Shown: positions 32,914-43,873, counted from the first letter of the stretch. The stretch is DNA of 64,000 bases from Chondrus crispus (GCF_000350225.1 NW_005178758.1:124001-188000); one strand, 5' to 3'. Translations and numbers: made by a program. The notes: a model not told the origin generated them from the letters alone.

Positions 32914-33085
32914 TGTGCGGGTTTGCGATGGAGTCGGATGTCGAGGGAGCGTGGTGTTCGTCGAGGAGATGCAAAAAATGGCGGCATGCGGATGGATGAA
33001 ATGGACATGGTGGGGGGAAGAGGCAAGTCGGGCGGATGTCATCGGTTTCTACGGGTTAGCTCATTTCTGAGGTTGCGTTCAAAAC
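32914..33085. repeat. Diverged repeat, partner of 36088-36257
   Basis: Shared blocks include GATGTGCGG-TTTG, GGAGT-GGATGTCGA and GCGGATGTCATCG-TTTCT, then TTCAAAAC. By eye the two are roughly three-quarters identical. Translated on the minus strand both give similar short peptides (DEH-A-STS-S---PHI), so the source may have been coding. Confidence 0.5.
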
Positions 33086-33257
33086 GCGTACGGCCTGCGA
33101 ATGTGGTCCGGTGGTTCCACAGGGCACTCTAAACGGGGGATTAATGAGTCCAAAAAAGTGGAGGTACTTTGACATTTGGCAGCTCACAAGTCTGGACCGC
33201 TACAGTGAGTTGTGATTCTGTTCCTCACCTTCACATATGGAAAAAGCCGCCTCTGGT

Positions 33258-33347
33258 AATACGTACAGTATACTGTGTATGTACGTATTACAGCACAGCA
33301 GAGTACATGACTGTCAACAGTCATGTACTGTACTCTGCTGTGCTGTA
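33258..33347. repeat. Two adjoining palindromes
   Basis: TAATACGTACA...TGTACGTATTA (about 33257-33290) is followed by a long hairpin: ACAGCACAGCAGAGTACATG ACTGT (about 33290-33314), a 2-base loop, then its reverse complement with a 4-base insertion up to about 33345. Further TACTGTAC copies follow to 33375. Confidence 0.75.
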
Positions 33348-36087
33348 CACTGTACTGTACTACTCTGCTGTACTGTTGTCACAAGTTGTTTGCGTGTCCC
33401 GACACAAGCAGTGTTGGTTTAATTGTAAGTTGCCACATGCGGTGGTAAGTTGTAATGCAATGAACTGATAGATATAGGGGTAGCGCAGAGAGAGAGAGAA
33501 TAGAGAGGACAGTAGCAACGCTCGGGCGATTTGTGCCTTCCAACTTTGCTCGTAGATTACAGTACTTGTAGATACAGTACTTGTAGAACTCTCCTTCCCC
33601 ACTGCGGCACGTCCAAGGATGTCTTCATCCATGGATTCCACAACTGTACAGTGTGAGCGGCGTCCAATGGAAATGCGTAAAGCTTCCGCAGACGAAACAA
33701 GACCTAAACAAGATCGCGTCGAAACAAGACTCACTCTAACAATGCCATTTGGAAACACCTTCCTTGCTGTTGTGCTTCCATTGAACCACGTACGTACGCA
33801 AGCAGATTTCCTTCTACTGTACTGTACAAGTACACTACTGCCCACATGCAGCGTGCTGGCGTGAGCCTTGTGGTGTTCGTCACCGTGGGAACGGTCAGTC
33901 ACCCCACGCATGCCCGCGTGCGTCTTTCCCCATCCGCTTTGCCTCATCTTCCGTATTTGCTTCCATCCCCACTTCAGTCTCATCGTCCCACCGCCATACC
34001 AGTATGTAAAATCCAATGATCCTATCCCAGCGGATGACCTCTTTATGTACTCCCAGTCGTCTACCAATTGCGCCAACCTGCAAGCCTCTCATCTTCCTTG
34101 ACAAATGCACTTGCTGCCCTATCCCGGCCTTCCCTATCTCCTGTCATGAGCCCCTATGCCATACGATACTCGTCGTTATCGCCTTCCTGCTCGCCCTTGC
34201 CGCTGCCTCTCCGCCCCCCCCCCCCCCCCCCGCATTTCCTCATCACTAGCGCTAGTACATCCGGCTCAGCCCCCGCCGCCCCCGCTGCCATGCAGTTCCT
34301 GCCTTGCCCTTCCTGCTCCGAACATAACCCTCCTTGAGCCCGCGCGCGCGCGCCACTTTCTGACTTCCTAGTTCGCTCTCCGCGTTAGATATGGCCGCCC
34401 TGCCAATCCACTTCCGTCGTCGAGTCTCTACGTACCGTGCCACCCTCTGCACCATGCTATCCTCCGGTCTCCTCGGTCGTACCGATCCCGCCAACACCGG
34501 TGCAACCCTCGGGCGCTCGTCCACCGTCAATGACATGCTCTGCTTTGTCCTGCGCAGATGCTCAGTCCATTGCAGGGTCATCCACAACCTCACCACAATA
34601 TCCGCACCCCGCTTCTGACAATGCGCCTTCTGCACTGCCGCTTTTGCTGCTCGTGCACCTCCGCTCTGCCAGCGCCACGTCGACGCCATCCTTACTAGCC
34701 GCAAGACCCGCAAGATACTATGCAGAGTGGAAACAACGCCTCGGGCCCCGCTCACGCTTTGGTTCTTTCGAACACCGAATGGCCATCGATCTGGCCGGCG
34801 TCCACTGCCGCTCTTTCACTGCCTGCTCATCCCCAGTCCTGAGCACCCCATGCGCGCTCACAATCTCCGCCTAGTGCAAGGCACTTCCGTCACCGGCAGT
34901 CTCCCCTCACAGGAATCTCATCCGCATGCAGCAGCCTTCGGGTACACCACTTCCCGCTCCTCCGCCGGTGAGCGGCGCGCCCGCAAACTCTGTGTCGCTC
35001 GTGGCGGGGAGCTCATCGTCACTGCAGGGCCGTTTGGCACGCCAAAGCTGCTCTAGCAGTCTGACATTGGGTCGCGTGACGTTCTTCACAAAGCAGGCAT
35101 CCCGCTCCCCGTCGCTCTCTATGTCGATACAAGCGCGGATGCGCGCCCGTTCGCCGCGCCGGACAGCGAGGGAGGCTTGGGGCTGAGAGTGTTTCGGAAC
35201 CCACCCAAGAAGAGGCATACACCGCGGGTCGGATAGAGTAGCTTGGACGCTGTGACATTGACGGTTTCATAGTTCTAAAGGTGCAGCAGTTTTGGGAGGC
35301 GTTTGGATTGGCATTGTTGTCTGCAGGAAGACAGTGCGGGCAAAGGGGGCTCGTCTGCACCTGGTAGAAATAGGATTACTGAAGGGAAGCGCGAGAAAGT
35401 GCCAGCCAATGTGGAGACAGCCCCTTGACTATTGTCAGGAAGCTAAAGTGCTCCTCGCTGAACCGGCCCTCATGAGAGACCCTGAAATTACATTCACAGC
35501 TGCACCGACTGTGTCTCATCAGGCCGCTGAACCCCTCTTCATCTTCCAGGAGGCGCTTTGCGGCTCTGTTGATGATACCACCGCGATATGAGGTGCGGAC
35601 GGTCTTGTTGTTGACTGCGCGTTTGGCCGGAAGCATGCACCAGGTGCTGCAGTGGGGCCCAAGCAGGAGCGACGTGGCACGCTGCCGCAACCACAGAGGC
35701 GCAGCGGCGAGTTTGCCATCTGTCTATACCTTCTCGTGAGATTGTGACGTGTTGATGCGAGTGGTCCTGTCATGTTGCTGTCCCCCAAAAGATTGCGCAA
35801 GGTCTTTCATAAAACTTTACCAGTATCCAGTGAGTTTGAAGAGATGGCCCAGGAAAGTAGGTCATGAAATGATAATACATCCGTCGAGATCGGTCAATGA
35901 GCACACCAAAAGTACGAGGGATCGGGAGGGAGGGGACATGATGGCGCATGTGATTGAGAGTGGAGATATGGGCAATGTCGAGATCTGCGTCCCGTTTGAG
36001 AGCAACGGTGGGAGAGATATGAAGAACGGCGGCACCACGCATCTGCCAGATCACAGTGCTGCGGCGAATGGCGTCATTGAGAGTCGA

Positions 36088-36257
36088 GATGTGCGGCTTT
36101 GAGGCGGAGTTGGATGTCGACAGAGCGTCATGTTCGTCGGGGACATGTAAGAGATCTCCATTAAGCGGATGGATGACATGCACATCGTGGGGGATGAGAC
36201 AACTGGTGCGGATGTCATCGCTTTCTGAGAGTTTGTCCATTCCTGAGCTTCTGTTCA
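36088..36257. repeat. Diverged repeat, partner of 32914-33085
   Basis: See the partner entry; the two lie 3.2 kb apart in the same orientation, separated by sequence without genes. Confidence 0.5.
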
Positions 36258-36293
36258 AAACTCCTTCAACCCCTGCTCTCTATGTGTGATATG

Positions 36294-36484
36294 TACTTCT
36301 GTTGTCATTGATAGACGACTCTTAGAACAGAAAAATCGAGGTCAAGAAGAAAATGGAGGGAGTTACGCTTGTTGGAATGTTTTTTCTGATGCATCAGCCG
36401 TGCCGTGGTTTCTTGGAATTTATACTGTTTACGTCCAAAGAAGGATCCTCAAGAGTAGTAGCACAGGAAAGTTTATAAGTGTAG
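36294..36484 (-). repeat. Copy of the promoter and first codons of the gene at 44116-44565
   Basis: About 190 bp match 44551-44740 with roughly 10% differences. The copy includes the ATG and the first seven codons (MTTEV-I) on the minus strand and then diverges, so it is a stranded 5' fragment of that gene or of a relative. Confidence 0.8.
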
Positions 36485-37204
36485 CAGAACCTGCGACGAA
36501 GAACAGTTGTTGGAAACATGTGCAAGCGGAGAAACGCGTTGTGAGTGTCTACATGGTCTCTGAAGGAAGCGGCTCGATGGACGAGGGACATGAAGAGAAG
36601 GACCGCACGGGGTAGACATATGCCTGGAATGGAGGTGAATATGTCCGAGGACCGGATGGGAGATCTGAGGAGGTCCTCCGCTGAGGGCATAGGGAATGCA
36701 TCGACACGTGCGGCGTCTGAGAGAGTGCTTGGTGTGGTCTGCTGGGAGTGCGGAGAAGTGCCGAGTATGGGTGTTGGAAGGGAAGCGGTGGGGCGTTTGG
36801 CCTGGACGGTGGGGCAGGAGTTGGGGGACTCACCATGTTGGGTACTGCGTGGCCGCGAGGCCCGCTCGTGCTGGGTCCTGGCTGCCGCGAGGCCGGTGAG
36901 AGAGGGGAAGCTTGGCTGAGAACGACAAAGGACGCTTTCGGAGAATATTTGGGGGTGGCGGAGAGGCATGAAAGGCCATCGGGGTTGGACCTGGTGGTGG
37001 GCGGGTCGGGCAGCGGCTGGGGAGGCGGGAGGGCTCATTTCGGGGGGGGGGAGGGGGGGGCGGTGCAGGCGCGCTTCGACGGGAGGAGGTGTTTGGGCCG
37101 TCGACGGCATAGGGCGTATCGCGGCAGCAGGGTCTTTAGAGCCAGCTGATTGAATCGAGAATGCGGAAGCATGGCGGCGAGGTGCGCCATGTCGTACGTC
37201 ATGG
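36394..37204 (-). pseudogene. Pro/Ser/Ala-rich protein gene, 3' part beyond Gypsy-3
   Basis: An open frame starting at the Gypsy-3 insertion (HDVRHGAPRRHASAFSIQ...) continues for about 230 residues rich in Pro, Ser and Ala, then runs into the promoter-copy repeat. The last 30 codons are therefore probably not original. It reads in the same frame as the minus-strand frame that reaches 42787, across one CATGG duplication, so it is the distal part of the gene at 42788-43873. No domain is recognised. Confidence 0.45.
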
Positions 37205-37557
37205 TGTGCTGCCACACCTGGTGGTGTGCAGGGCGAAAGAGAAAAAGGTTGGCTTTGATGGAAAAGGTGGTGCTTCGATGATGGAGACCATCTTCGAGGT
37301 TTATTGGCGGATCTACTTAAATGCTTGTTAGCAGAAGAAAGGAGGACTGATTACTGTACTGTGCGGAACCTTCCCAAGGGAGGATGCTGTGCCGAATTAC
37401 GAGAACATGCGTGGAAGGATATTCGGCTGCTGAACCAATAAACCAAGTAAAGCGGGCGGCGGCCCGGCTACATTATGCCAAATTGGCTGAGCCTGGATGG
37501 AAGCCAATTTGGCTTCTGAAACAATAACCAAGTCCCACGGGCATGGGCGCGGTTACA
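37205..37557 (-). repeat. Gypsy-3 3' LTR
   Basis: 353 bp, about 99.4% identical by eye to 42430-42782. Confidence 0.9.
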
Positions 37558-37567
37558 CTCCCCCCTA

Positions 37568-40500
37568 TCAGAGGCGAAGTGTACGACGTGCGCGAGACAC
37601 CAGCGCCGAAGGAGTGGACTTTCGGCTGAGTAGCTTGAGGAGCATTTTTGGTACGTCGTCGTAGATGCGCTGGAGTGGTTCGAAAGTGTCCTCGGAATCT
37701 GGAAGACCTTTCCAACGTACTTGGACTTTGAGGTCGCCGTCTTCGTCTATGACTCGCATCAATCGGGAATCTACCATTCCTGTTTCCGACGACAGAACGT
37801 GTGACATGATAGCTTCTTGGTTGATACTGGAGTCGTGATAGAACTTGAGACGGACGATGTGGATCTCGTTCGTCGTCCCATTCCTCAGGTCTTCTACAAG
37901 ATAGATGTAATCGGACAATGCTTTCACGATTCGACGTGGTCCGCGCCACCGCAAACACAGCTTCTCATTGGAGGAGAAATCTTCTCGGGCGACGAGGACG
38001 AAATCGCCTACTTCAAACTTCGGAAGTTCGCCGCGGGACGCGGCCTCACGGGCCTTTTGTCGATTTTTCTTCAGGCTTTCGGAGACGATAGGATGAAGAT
38101 CCGCAATTAGACTTTTGAGCTTGTCGACATTGAGGATATGATCGGCTTGGACTTCGCTGACAGTCATCGAGGTAACTGTGGAGGAGCGCAAGAAGGTGTG
38201 GATGGGAGGTGTCGGGTCGGCCCCAAGGAATGCTGTGATGGGAGCGACATTTCCGCGGTGACGTGACGGGGTGTTGTTGAGAGCGCTTTGGATGATTGGC
38301 AAAATGTCTGGCCATTCTTCCGGTCGCATCTGTAGCTCAGACAAAGTGGCGCGACAGGTCCGAACAAGCTCTTTGCCGAGTCTCTCAACCGCGCCGTTGG
38401 ACCAAGGACAATATGGAAGAGTGAAGTGGTGCGGGACCTTGAGGCCTTTGGCAACAAGGCGAATCGTCTCATTCCTGAAGTGCGTCGGGCCGTCGGACAT
38501 TAGCGATTTCGGGACGCCGAAGGCTGTGCACCAATCAATGATGGCAGTGGCGGCGTTCGCTGCAGACGTATCGGCGAAAGGGAAGAACCACTTGTAGTCT
38601 GAAAAATCGTCACGCATCATGAGAACGTAGTTTGCACCGTCTGATCCGGTCCCTAGGTCGATGTAGTCGAACTGAAGTAAGTCGTTCCGATTTGTGCCGT
38701 GAAAAGCCGGACCAAAAGGTCGCGGCATCTTCCCCCCTCCGGTTGTCGAAAGGCAGTGGATGCACGCTTTGACGAATTCGCCTATGTCGGCGGACTGAGT
38801 AGACCAGTGATAGGCTTTACACATGAAGTGTTCTGTTGTGCGTGAGCCACGATGACCGGCAGCACTGGTGTCGGCGATGACACACAAGCGAAGCTGCAGG
38901 TCTGTGGAGTCATCGGGTATCCAAATCGCACCGGTAGAAGTGAGCCAAAGACCGTTGGACTTTTGGAGATTTTTGGGACGGGGAAGGGCCGTTTCGTTTT
39001 GTGCCTTGGCGATGTCGCGGCTAGAAGGCCATTCGAAATCGTCAGCCGATGCACTTGGTAACGCGGGAGTACGGACGAGACGGCGGATGGTTGGAGGTGG
39101 TGCCCAGCGGCCTAGCAGATCGGCCCAGACATTGTCGGTGCCGCGAATGTGCACACAGGTGTAATTGTATGCGGACAGTCTGACAGCCCAGCGCAGTACC
39201 TTGCGCAGTGTAGTCTGCGACATATCAGGCACGATGGACAGTGGATCGAACAAGTAGATCAGGTTGTTGTGATCTGTAAACAAGTCGAATCCAGCAGATG
39301 TAGCTGCCAGCCAGTGCATGCGTTGAAGGGTCGCGAGGACTGCGTAGGCTTCTTTTTCAAGTACAGACCAGCGGGCTTGTTGCGTGTTGAACCTACCAGA
39401 GAGGAAGGCAAGCGGTTCGTGACGTTGTTCAGCATGTGGCAGGGTCGTGTCGGCAGTTGGAACTTGAGTCATTATTCCGGACCAGAGTGAGTCGGAGGCG
39501 TCTGTGTAGACACAGAGTCGTTTCGTCGCGTCACGATGTGCCAATGTGACACGACGAGCTAGGGCTTCTATACACGACTTGAAAGCCTGACGTTCCGTCT
39601 GGTCCCAGCCGACATCTGCCAGTGAAATGCGAGCGAGGGAGCGCTTTTTGCGTGTGTTGGAACGTACATATACCTTTTCGAGGAAGTTGTGAAGCGGTTC
39701 GACAATACGGCTGAAGTTGGGGATGCCGGTCTTGACCCATTGCAGCGCACAGAAGAATTGTTGAAGCTGCGCGCCATCAGTAGGTTCGGCCATTTGTTGC
39801 AGTCCGTCGATTCGGCGGGGGTCGAAACGGATACCTGCGGCGGACAGAAGACGGCCGCACCAGCGAATCTCCTTGGCAAAGAGTGTGCACTTCCCAGGAT
39901 GGAGCTTGAGATTGTGCTTCGACAGTACATCGAAGAGCTGACGAATCGTTTTCAACAAACCGGAAACGGTGGCCGAATGACACATGATGTCATCGAGCCA
40001 GTACAAGACATTTTGACGAAGGGATTCGGGGAAGATGGAGGCCAGAGTGGCTTGCAGGTACGTGACGGCGTTTGTAGTGCCGTGCAATACACGGCGTGGC
40101 GTGTAGATGCCATCCGGTGTGATGAACGACTGACAGTCTTGGGAATCCTCGGCGAGAGGGAATTGCCAGTAGCCGTGTGAAAGGTCGAATACGGCATAAA
40201 ACTGACTGCCAGACGTCTTGGTCAGTTCGACCTCCAAGTTCGGCATCGGGTATTGACAGACTGTTGTATACTGGTTGACGGGGCGGAGGTCGACGGTGAA
40301 GCGAAAACGCGCAGGTCCGGGTTCGGGGACCAGCAGCGGTGCGCTTGCCCAAATTGCAGATGGGTTGAAAAACACCATTCCACAACGGACCAAGTCGTCA
40401 ATATGTCGTTTTAGAAACTCCCGTTGGTCCGGGGAGTAGTTGCGCAAACGCACGCGCACGGGGCGCGCGTCGTGGTTCAGTCTGATTCGGAGTGGCGGAA

Positions 40501-42313
40501 CGTCGGCAGGAGGTCCAGCTGAAAAAGTGTTTCGGAAGATGTCAGAATGACTGTCGACGATATGCCGTAGATCTTGGGCGTGGTTATCTGCGAGTCCTTC
40601 CCTTGACGCCCTTGACACCATGTCGTTGACAGCCAATTTGACGTCTGCCTCTTGATCCGCATCGCGCGGATCGATGAGGGACGGGTCTGGAAAAGGGTCC
40701 TCCTCCATGCGCGTGGAGTAGTAGTTGACCCTTGGACGCCTGCGATCGAGTTGAGCCTCGTTGTCCTGAGAATCGCTGTCGAAGTCGTTACGGTTCTTCA
40801 TGAGGCGACCGATGTTTCCGAGATTGCCAATGGGTGACGATCCGACAACTTGTGAACAGTCCGTGCCGTCCAAACGGGCGCGGTTCTGTTCCAGCAACGT
40901 CTTGGTGTCGACCTTGAGGTGACGAAGGACTGGTAGACCTATGAGAAGGTCCTCACAAGCGAGATCGTCATCCGGGACGAGATACTGGATGTTGAGGAGG
41001 GCAAATTGGCCGGCGGACAGATGAAGAACGGTGCGCGGGCAGGTCCATGCCCGGGAAAAGGAAAAACGAGTCGGTTCGGCCTTGTCCTTGAGCGCCACTG
41101 TGAGCCCGACGGTTCGGATCTTGGTGATACGTCCAATGCCTTTGATTGCAGCAGCCTCGGCGATCCGGGGTGAGACGATACTGTCGTCACTCCCGTCGTC
41201 GCATCGTCCTGAGACCGTGGTGCTTGCCGTACCGTCCGAGACGGTGATTGTACAGGAAGAACTGTATATGTCCTGTTCGTTGTCCTTCTGTAGACGTCCG
41301 ATGGCCTTGTGATGGGACTGAGCATCTGAAGGATCGGCATTACCCTTTTTATGGGTATCCTTGTGTCCACGGCTGCGTGTGTTGGCATATGGACCGTCAC
41401 GTTGGCGATTGGATTGGAGTTGAGCACGGAGGACCGCACGCTGATCGTCGGGGCAAGCCCGACAATCTCGGAGAAGATGACGGAATCCCCTCTCTTTGTG
41501 CGGCGGGTAGTGACACAATGGCAGTGGGCGCTCGATACCTACGTTGCCATTTGGTCTCTGAGACGAGGGGGACGTGTTAGATCCCCGCGCGGAGTTTGTC
41601 GAATTGACTTTTTGTCGGGGCTTGTCGCCCCTTGGTCCGATATCGAGCAGTTGGAAGGCGTCTGCTAGTCGCATTGTGTGTTTCATGAACGCAGGAAGGT
41701 CCTTCTTCAAGTTGGAATGTCCTAGGTGGAGATCGGATTCCAGCCGAATACGTAGCGACTCGGGCTTGATGGCCGAGAGAACGTGCTTCACAGCCACCTT
41801 TGGATTGGCTTTGGAGAGCCAGGATAAGCCATGTCGCCGTAGTAGTGCGCTGTAGGAGATGAAGATATTCTCCATGCGTGAAGTTGCGCGACTGTCAGAC
41901 ATGTCCATCTTGAGCTCCTTCTTGACCATGGCCTCGAGGGAGTCGAGAGAGACGCAGTCGCGACTCTCTGTAGCCTTGGATTCCAGAAAATGTCGGAGCG
42001 TCAAGTCGTCCAAGGTATCGTAGTCGTGGGCCTCGACAAGGTCGAGTTCGATGAAGCTGTGGATAAATTCAGCCTCTACGCAGAACTTCAGGGCAACGGG
42101 ACGACAGGTTGATGAGTCTCCGCCGAGGGACTCGGCGCGCGCTTTGACTTCGTTGACATAGCAGTCATATTTCCAAAGAAATACGCGATTGGCCTCAGCA
42201 TTGATTTGCGTGAGCCTGGGATGGTCGACGGTCGACGACAAGATTGCTGGGGTTCCAGCATGGGTCAGAGGGTTCTGACGATCCGGCGGAGACGAGCTGC
42301 ACGCGTCTGCCAT
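37568..42313 (-). CDS. Gypsy-3 Gag-Pol polyprotein
   Basis: 1581 residues from the ATG at 42313. Gag is followed by a Cys/His cluster (CHYPPHKERGFRHLLRDCRA) like that of Gypsy-2. The protease-like region has DDGSDDSIV. Reverse transcriptase has FTVDLRPVNQYT and LYWLDDIM. RNase H has a TDASDSLWS motif. Integrase has GHRGSRTTEHF...CIHCL, a DDFSDYKWFF strand and SDGPTHFRNE. A chromodomain-like end (VQVRWKGLPDSEDTFEPLQ) closes the protein. The integrase region matches Gypsy-2 in order and style, so both belong to one lineage with a WLDD reverse transcriptase motif. Expected products are particle proteins and replication enzymes cut from one precursor. Confidence 0.9.
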   Translation of the reverse strand: MADACSSSPPDRQNPLTHAGTPAILSSTVDHPRLTQINAEANRVFLWKYDCYVNEVKARAESLGGDSSTCRPVALKFCVEAEFIHSFIELDLVEAHDYDTLDDLTLRHFLESKATESRDCVSLDSLEAMVKKELKMDMSDSRATSRMENIFISYSALLRRHGLSWLSKANPKVAVKHVLSAIKPESLRIRLESDLHLGHSNLKKDLPAFMKHTMRLADAFQLLDIGPRGDKPRQKVNSTNSARGSNTSPSSQRPNGNVGIERPLPLCHYPPHKERGFRHLLRDCRACPDDQRAVLRAQLQSNRQRDGPYANTRSRGHKDTHKKGNADPSDAQSHHKAIGRLQKDNEQDIYSSSCTITVSDGTASTTVSGRCDDGSDDSIVSPRIAEAAAIKGIGRITKIRTVGLTVALKDKAEPTRFSFSRAWTCPRTVLHLSAGQFALLNIQYLVPDDDLACEDLLIGLPVLRHLKVDTKTLLEQNRARLDGTDCSQVVGSSPIGNLGNIGRLMKNRNDFDSDSQDNEAQLDRRRPRVNYYSTRMEEDPFPDPSLIDPRDADQEADVKLAVNDMVSRASREGLADNHAQDLRHIVDSHSDIFRNTFSAGPPADVPPLRIRLNHDARPVRVRLRNYSPDQREFLKRHIDDLVRCGMVFFNPSAIWASAPLLVPEPGPARFRFTVDLRPVNQYTTVCQYPMPNLEVELTKTSGSQFYAVFDLSHGYWQFPLAEDSQDCQSFITPDGIYTPRRVLHGTTNAVTYLQATLASIFPESLRQNVLYWLDDIMCHSATVSGLLKTIRQLFDVLSKHNLKLHPGKCTLFAKEIRWCGRLLSAAGIRFDPRRIDGLQQMAEPTDGAQLQQFFCALQWVKTGIPNFSRIVEPLHNFLEKVYVRSNTRKKRSLARISLADVGWDQTERQAFKSCIEALARRVTLAHRDATKRLCVYTDASDSLWSGIMTQVPTADTTLPHAEQRHEPLAFLSGRFNTQQARWSVLEKEAYAVLATLQRMHWLAATSAGFDLFTDHNNLIYLFDPLSIVPDMSQTTLRKVLRWAVRLSAYNYTCVHIRGTDNVWADLLGRWAPPPTIRRLVRTPALPSASADDFEWPSSRDIAKAQNETALPRPKNLQKSNGLWLTSTGAIWIPDDSTDLQLRLCVIADTSAAGHRGSRTTEHFMCKAYHWSTQSADIGEFVKACIHCLSTTGGGKMPRPFGPAFHGTNRNDLLQFDYIDLGTGSDGANYVLMMRDDFSDYKWFFPFADTSAANAATAIIDWCTAFGVPKSLMSDGPTHFRNETIRLVAKGLKVPHHFTLPYCPWSNGAVERLGKELVRTCRATLSELQMRPEEWPDILPIIQSALNNTPSRHRGNVAPITAFLGADPTPPIHTFLRSSTVTSMTVSEVQADHILNVDKLKSLIADLHPIVSESLKKNRQKAREAASRGELPKFEVGDFVLVAREDFSSNEKLCLRWRGPRRIVKALSDYIYLVEDLRNGTTNEIHIVRLKFYHDSSINQEAIMSHVLSSETGMVDSRLMRVIDEDGDLKVQVRWKGLPDSEDTFEPLQRIYDDVPKMLLKLLSRKSTPSALVSRARRTLRL

Positions 42314-42429
42314 GGTACGGAAAGAATGAGCGAGGTTTGTTGAGTTGCTTTGTAGTGGATGATCGAAGTGATGTTTCGTATGAAACGTCGGAATTGCCCT
42401 TCCAGACGCGGATTAGGCGTAGTGATCAC

Positions 42430-42782
42430 TGTGCTGCCACAACTGGTGGTGTGCAGGGCGAAAGAGAAAAAGGTTGGCTTTGATGGAAAAGGTGGTGCTT
42501 CGATGATGGAGACCATCTTCGAGGTTTATTGGCGGATCTACTTAAATGCTTGTTAGCAGAAGAAAGGAGGACTGATTACTGTACTGTGCGGAACCTTCCC
42601 AAGGGAGGATGCTGTGCCGAATTACGAGAACATGCGTGGAAGGATATTCGGCTGCTGAACCAATAAACCAAGTAAAGCGGGCGGCGGCCCGGCTACATTA
42701 TGCCAAATTGGCTGAGCCTGGATGGAAGACAATTTGGCTTCTGAAACAATAACCAAGTCCCACGGGCATGGGCGCGGTTACA
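42430..42782 (-). repeat. Gypsy-3 5' LTR
   Basis: 353 bp; promoter end of the element on the minus strand, followed by the CATGG duplication at 42783. Confidence 0.9.
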
Positions 42783-42787
42783 CATGG

Positions 42788-43873
42788 GCATCATTTGGGA
42801 GCGCTGCGGAAGCAGAGGTTGGCAAAGCATTGTTGAGCGGGGTTGCGACGGGAACATTAGGGGGTCTGCGGGCGAGGCGTTGTGTGATGGTGTGGGTGTG
42901 AGTCTGCAGGGTCATCGCCAGAGCGACGCGGACTGGCATGGGCACCGCAGTGGGGGTGCGGCGGTTGAGGAGGCGGCGAGCCTCGCGGATGAGGCGACAC
43001 GCGACGCCGGCGGCAGCGGACGGATTGATTTCGCATGCCGTGTCAGAGATGGGGGCAGTTTGGATGGTGAGGTCCTCGTAGATGAGCTTAGCGTGGGCGA
43101 AGATTCGGGCAATGGTAGGGGCGGCTGCAGCGAGGAAGTAGATATATGTTCAGCGTGCGACGCCAGGGATGAGGACATGGGGGGAGCATGACTTCAGCAA
43201 GCTGCGCACCTCGTCGAGGTGCGGATTGCGCCGCTTGGAAGGACGGGAACGCGGCGTACTGAGAATCTGGGGCGAAGGCATACGCAGTGACAGCGGGAGG
43301 CGGAGCTACGGGCTCACCGGTGCGGGGGTCCAGGCAGATCGGGTTGCCGACAGTGCGGACGAGACTGCGGGCTTCTGCGAGTGTAGCTCCCGGGACTGAC
43401 ATAGGATCTGCAACTGCAGCGCGAGCGGCAGCGAGTGTAAGGACGGGGGAACCAGGGCGTGTGTGGACACTTGGCAAATGCAGAGGGGCAGGCGAGACAA
43501 ACGGAGAAGTGGAAGATGTTGCAGGCAATTGTGCAAGAGTGGGAGGCAGAGCAGTGCGGGAAGCTTTTGTGTGAGCAGGAGGGGAGATGGAGCGGCGAGT
43601 AGGACGAGGTTGGGCGGCTGCGACGGTCACCCAGGGGCGTGTTGGCGGGGGGACCTGGGCGGGGGTGACTTGAGGGGACGAGGGCGGAGTCGCCCGCGTA
43701 TGCGCGGGCGGTGTCACGCGCGAGTTGTCAAGGCTGTTTTCCCTCGCGTTAACTACGTCGAACGCGCATGGCGCGGCCGTTGTCGCCAGCAGCGGGTGCG
43801 GCGACGGATGGGACGCTGAAGTTGTCTTCTTCCCCGTCATTTTTCCCCGTCCGATGTGGTCTGTACTTTTCAT
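42788..43873 (-). pseudogene. Pro/Ser/Ala-rich protein gene, 5' part (interrupted by Gypsy-3)
   Basis: A likely start is the ATG at 43873 (MKSTDHIGRG) or 43840 (MTGKKTTSA). About 220 residues of low-complexity Pro/Thr/Ala sequence (PPAHTRATPPSSPQVTPAQV) follow, then a less repetitive stretch (AARAAVADPMSVPGATLAEA). The coding signal then moves to another frame once, giving a helical segment (FLAAAAPTIARIFAHAKLIY; ACRLIREARRLLNRRTPTA) that runs to the Gypsy-3 insertion at 42787. The frame change and the insertion suggest a dead gene, though an intron at the switch is possible. No family is recognised; a gag-like or structural protein cannot be excluded. Confidence 0.45.

Larger units (their letters stand above)
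32128..36293. other. Gene-poor region with palindromes and decayed repeats
   Basis: 4.2 kb with no gene I can defend. Open frames (for example 33360-34076 and 34252-34755, both minus) lack recognisable domains. Seen here are strong palindromes at 33258-33347, many TACTGTAC motifs (33550-33590, 33815-33835), a run of about 18 C at 34215-34232, and a stretch at about 32914-33085 that is a diverged copy of 36088-36257. Confidence 0.5.
37205..42782 (-). mobile_element. Gypsy-3: apparently whole chromodomain Ty3/Gypsy element
   Basis: 5578 bp with 353-bp LTRs (TGTGCTGCC...GGTTACA), only about two differences between them, and a 5-bp duplication CATGG (37200-37204 and 42783-42787). A polypurine tract (GATAGGGGGGAG on the minus strand) abuts the 3' LTR. 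One long gag-pol frame is open. It is a young insertion into a Pro/Ser/Ala-rich gene, related to Gypsy-2. Confidence 0.93.

Noticed and set aside
33360-34076. 238-codon open frame on the minus strand
   Set aside because: No domain or recognisable motif, and it overlaps palindromes and low-complexity DNA; it looks like chance.
34215-34232. Run of about 18 C
   Set aside because: A simple homopolymer with no flanking repeat structure; also error-prone in sequencing.
34252-34755. Arg-rich 167-codon open frame on the minus strand
   Set aside because: High arginine content is expected from GC-rich antisense sequence; no family was recognised.
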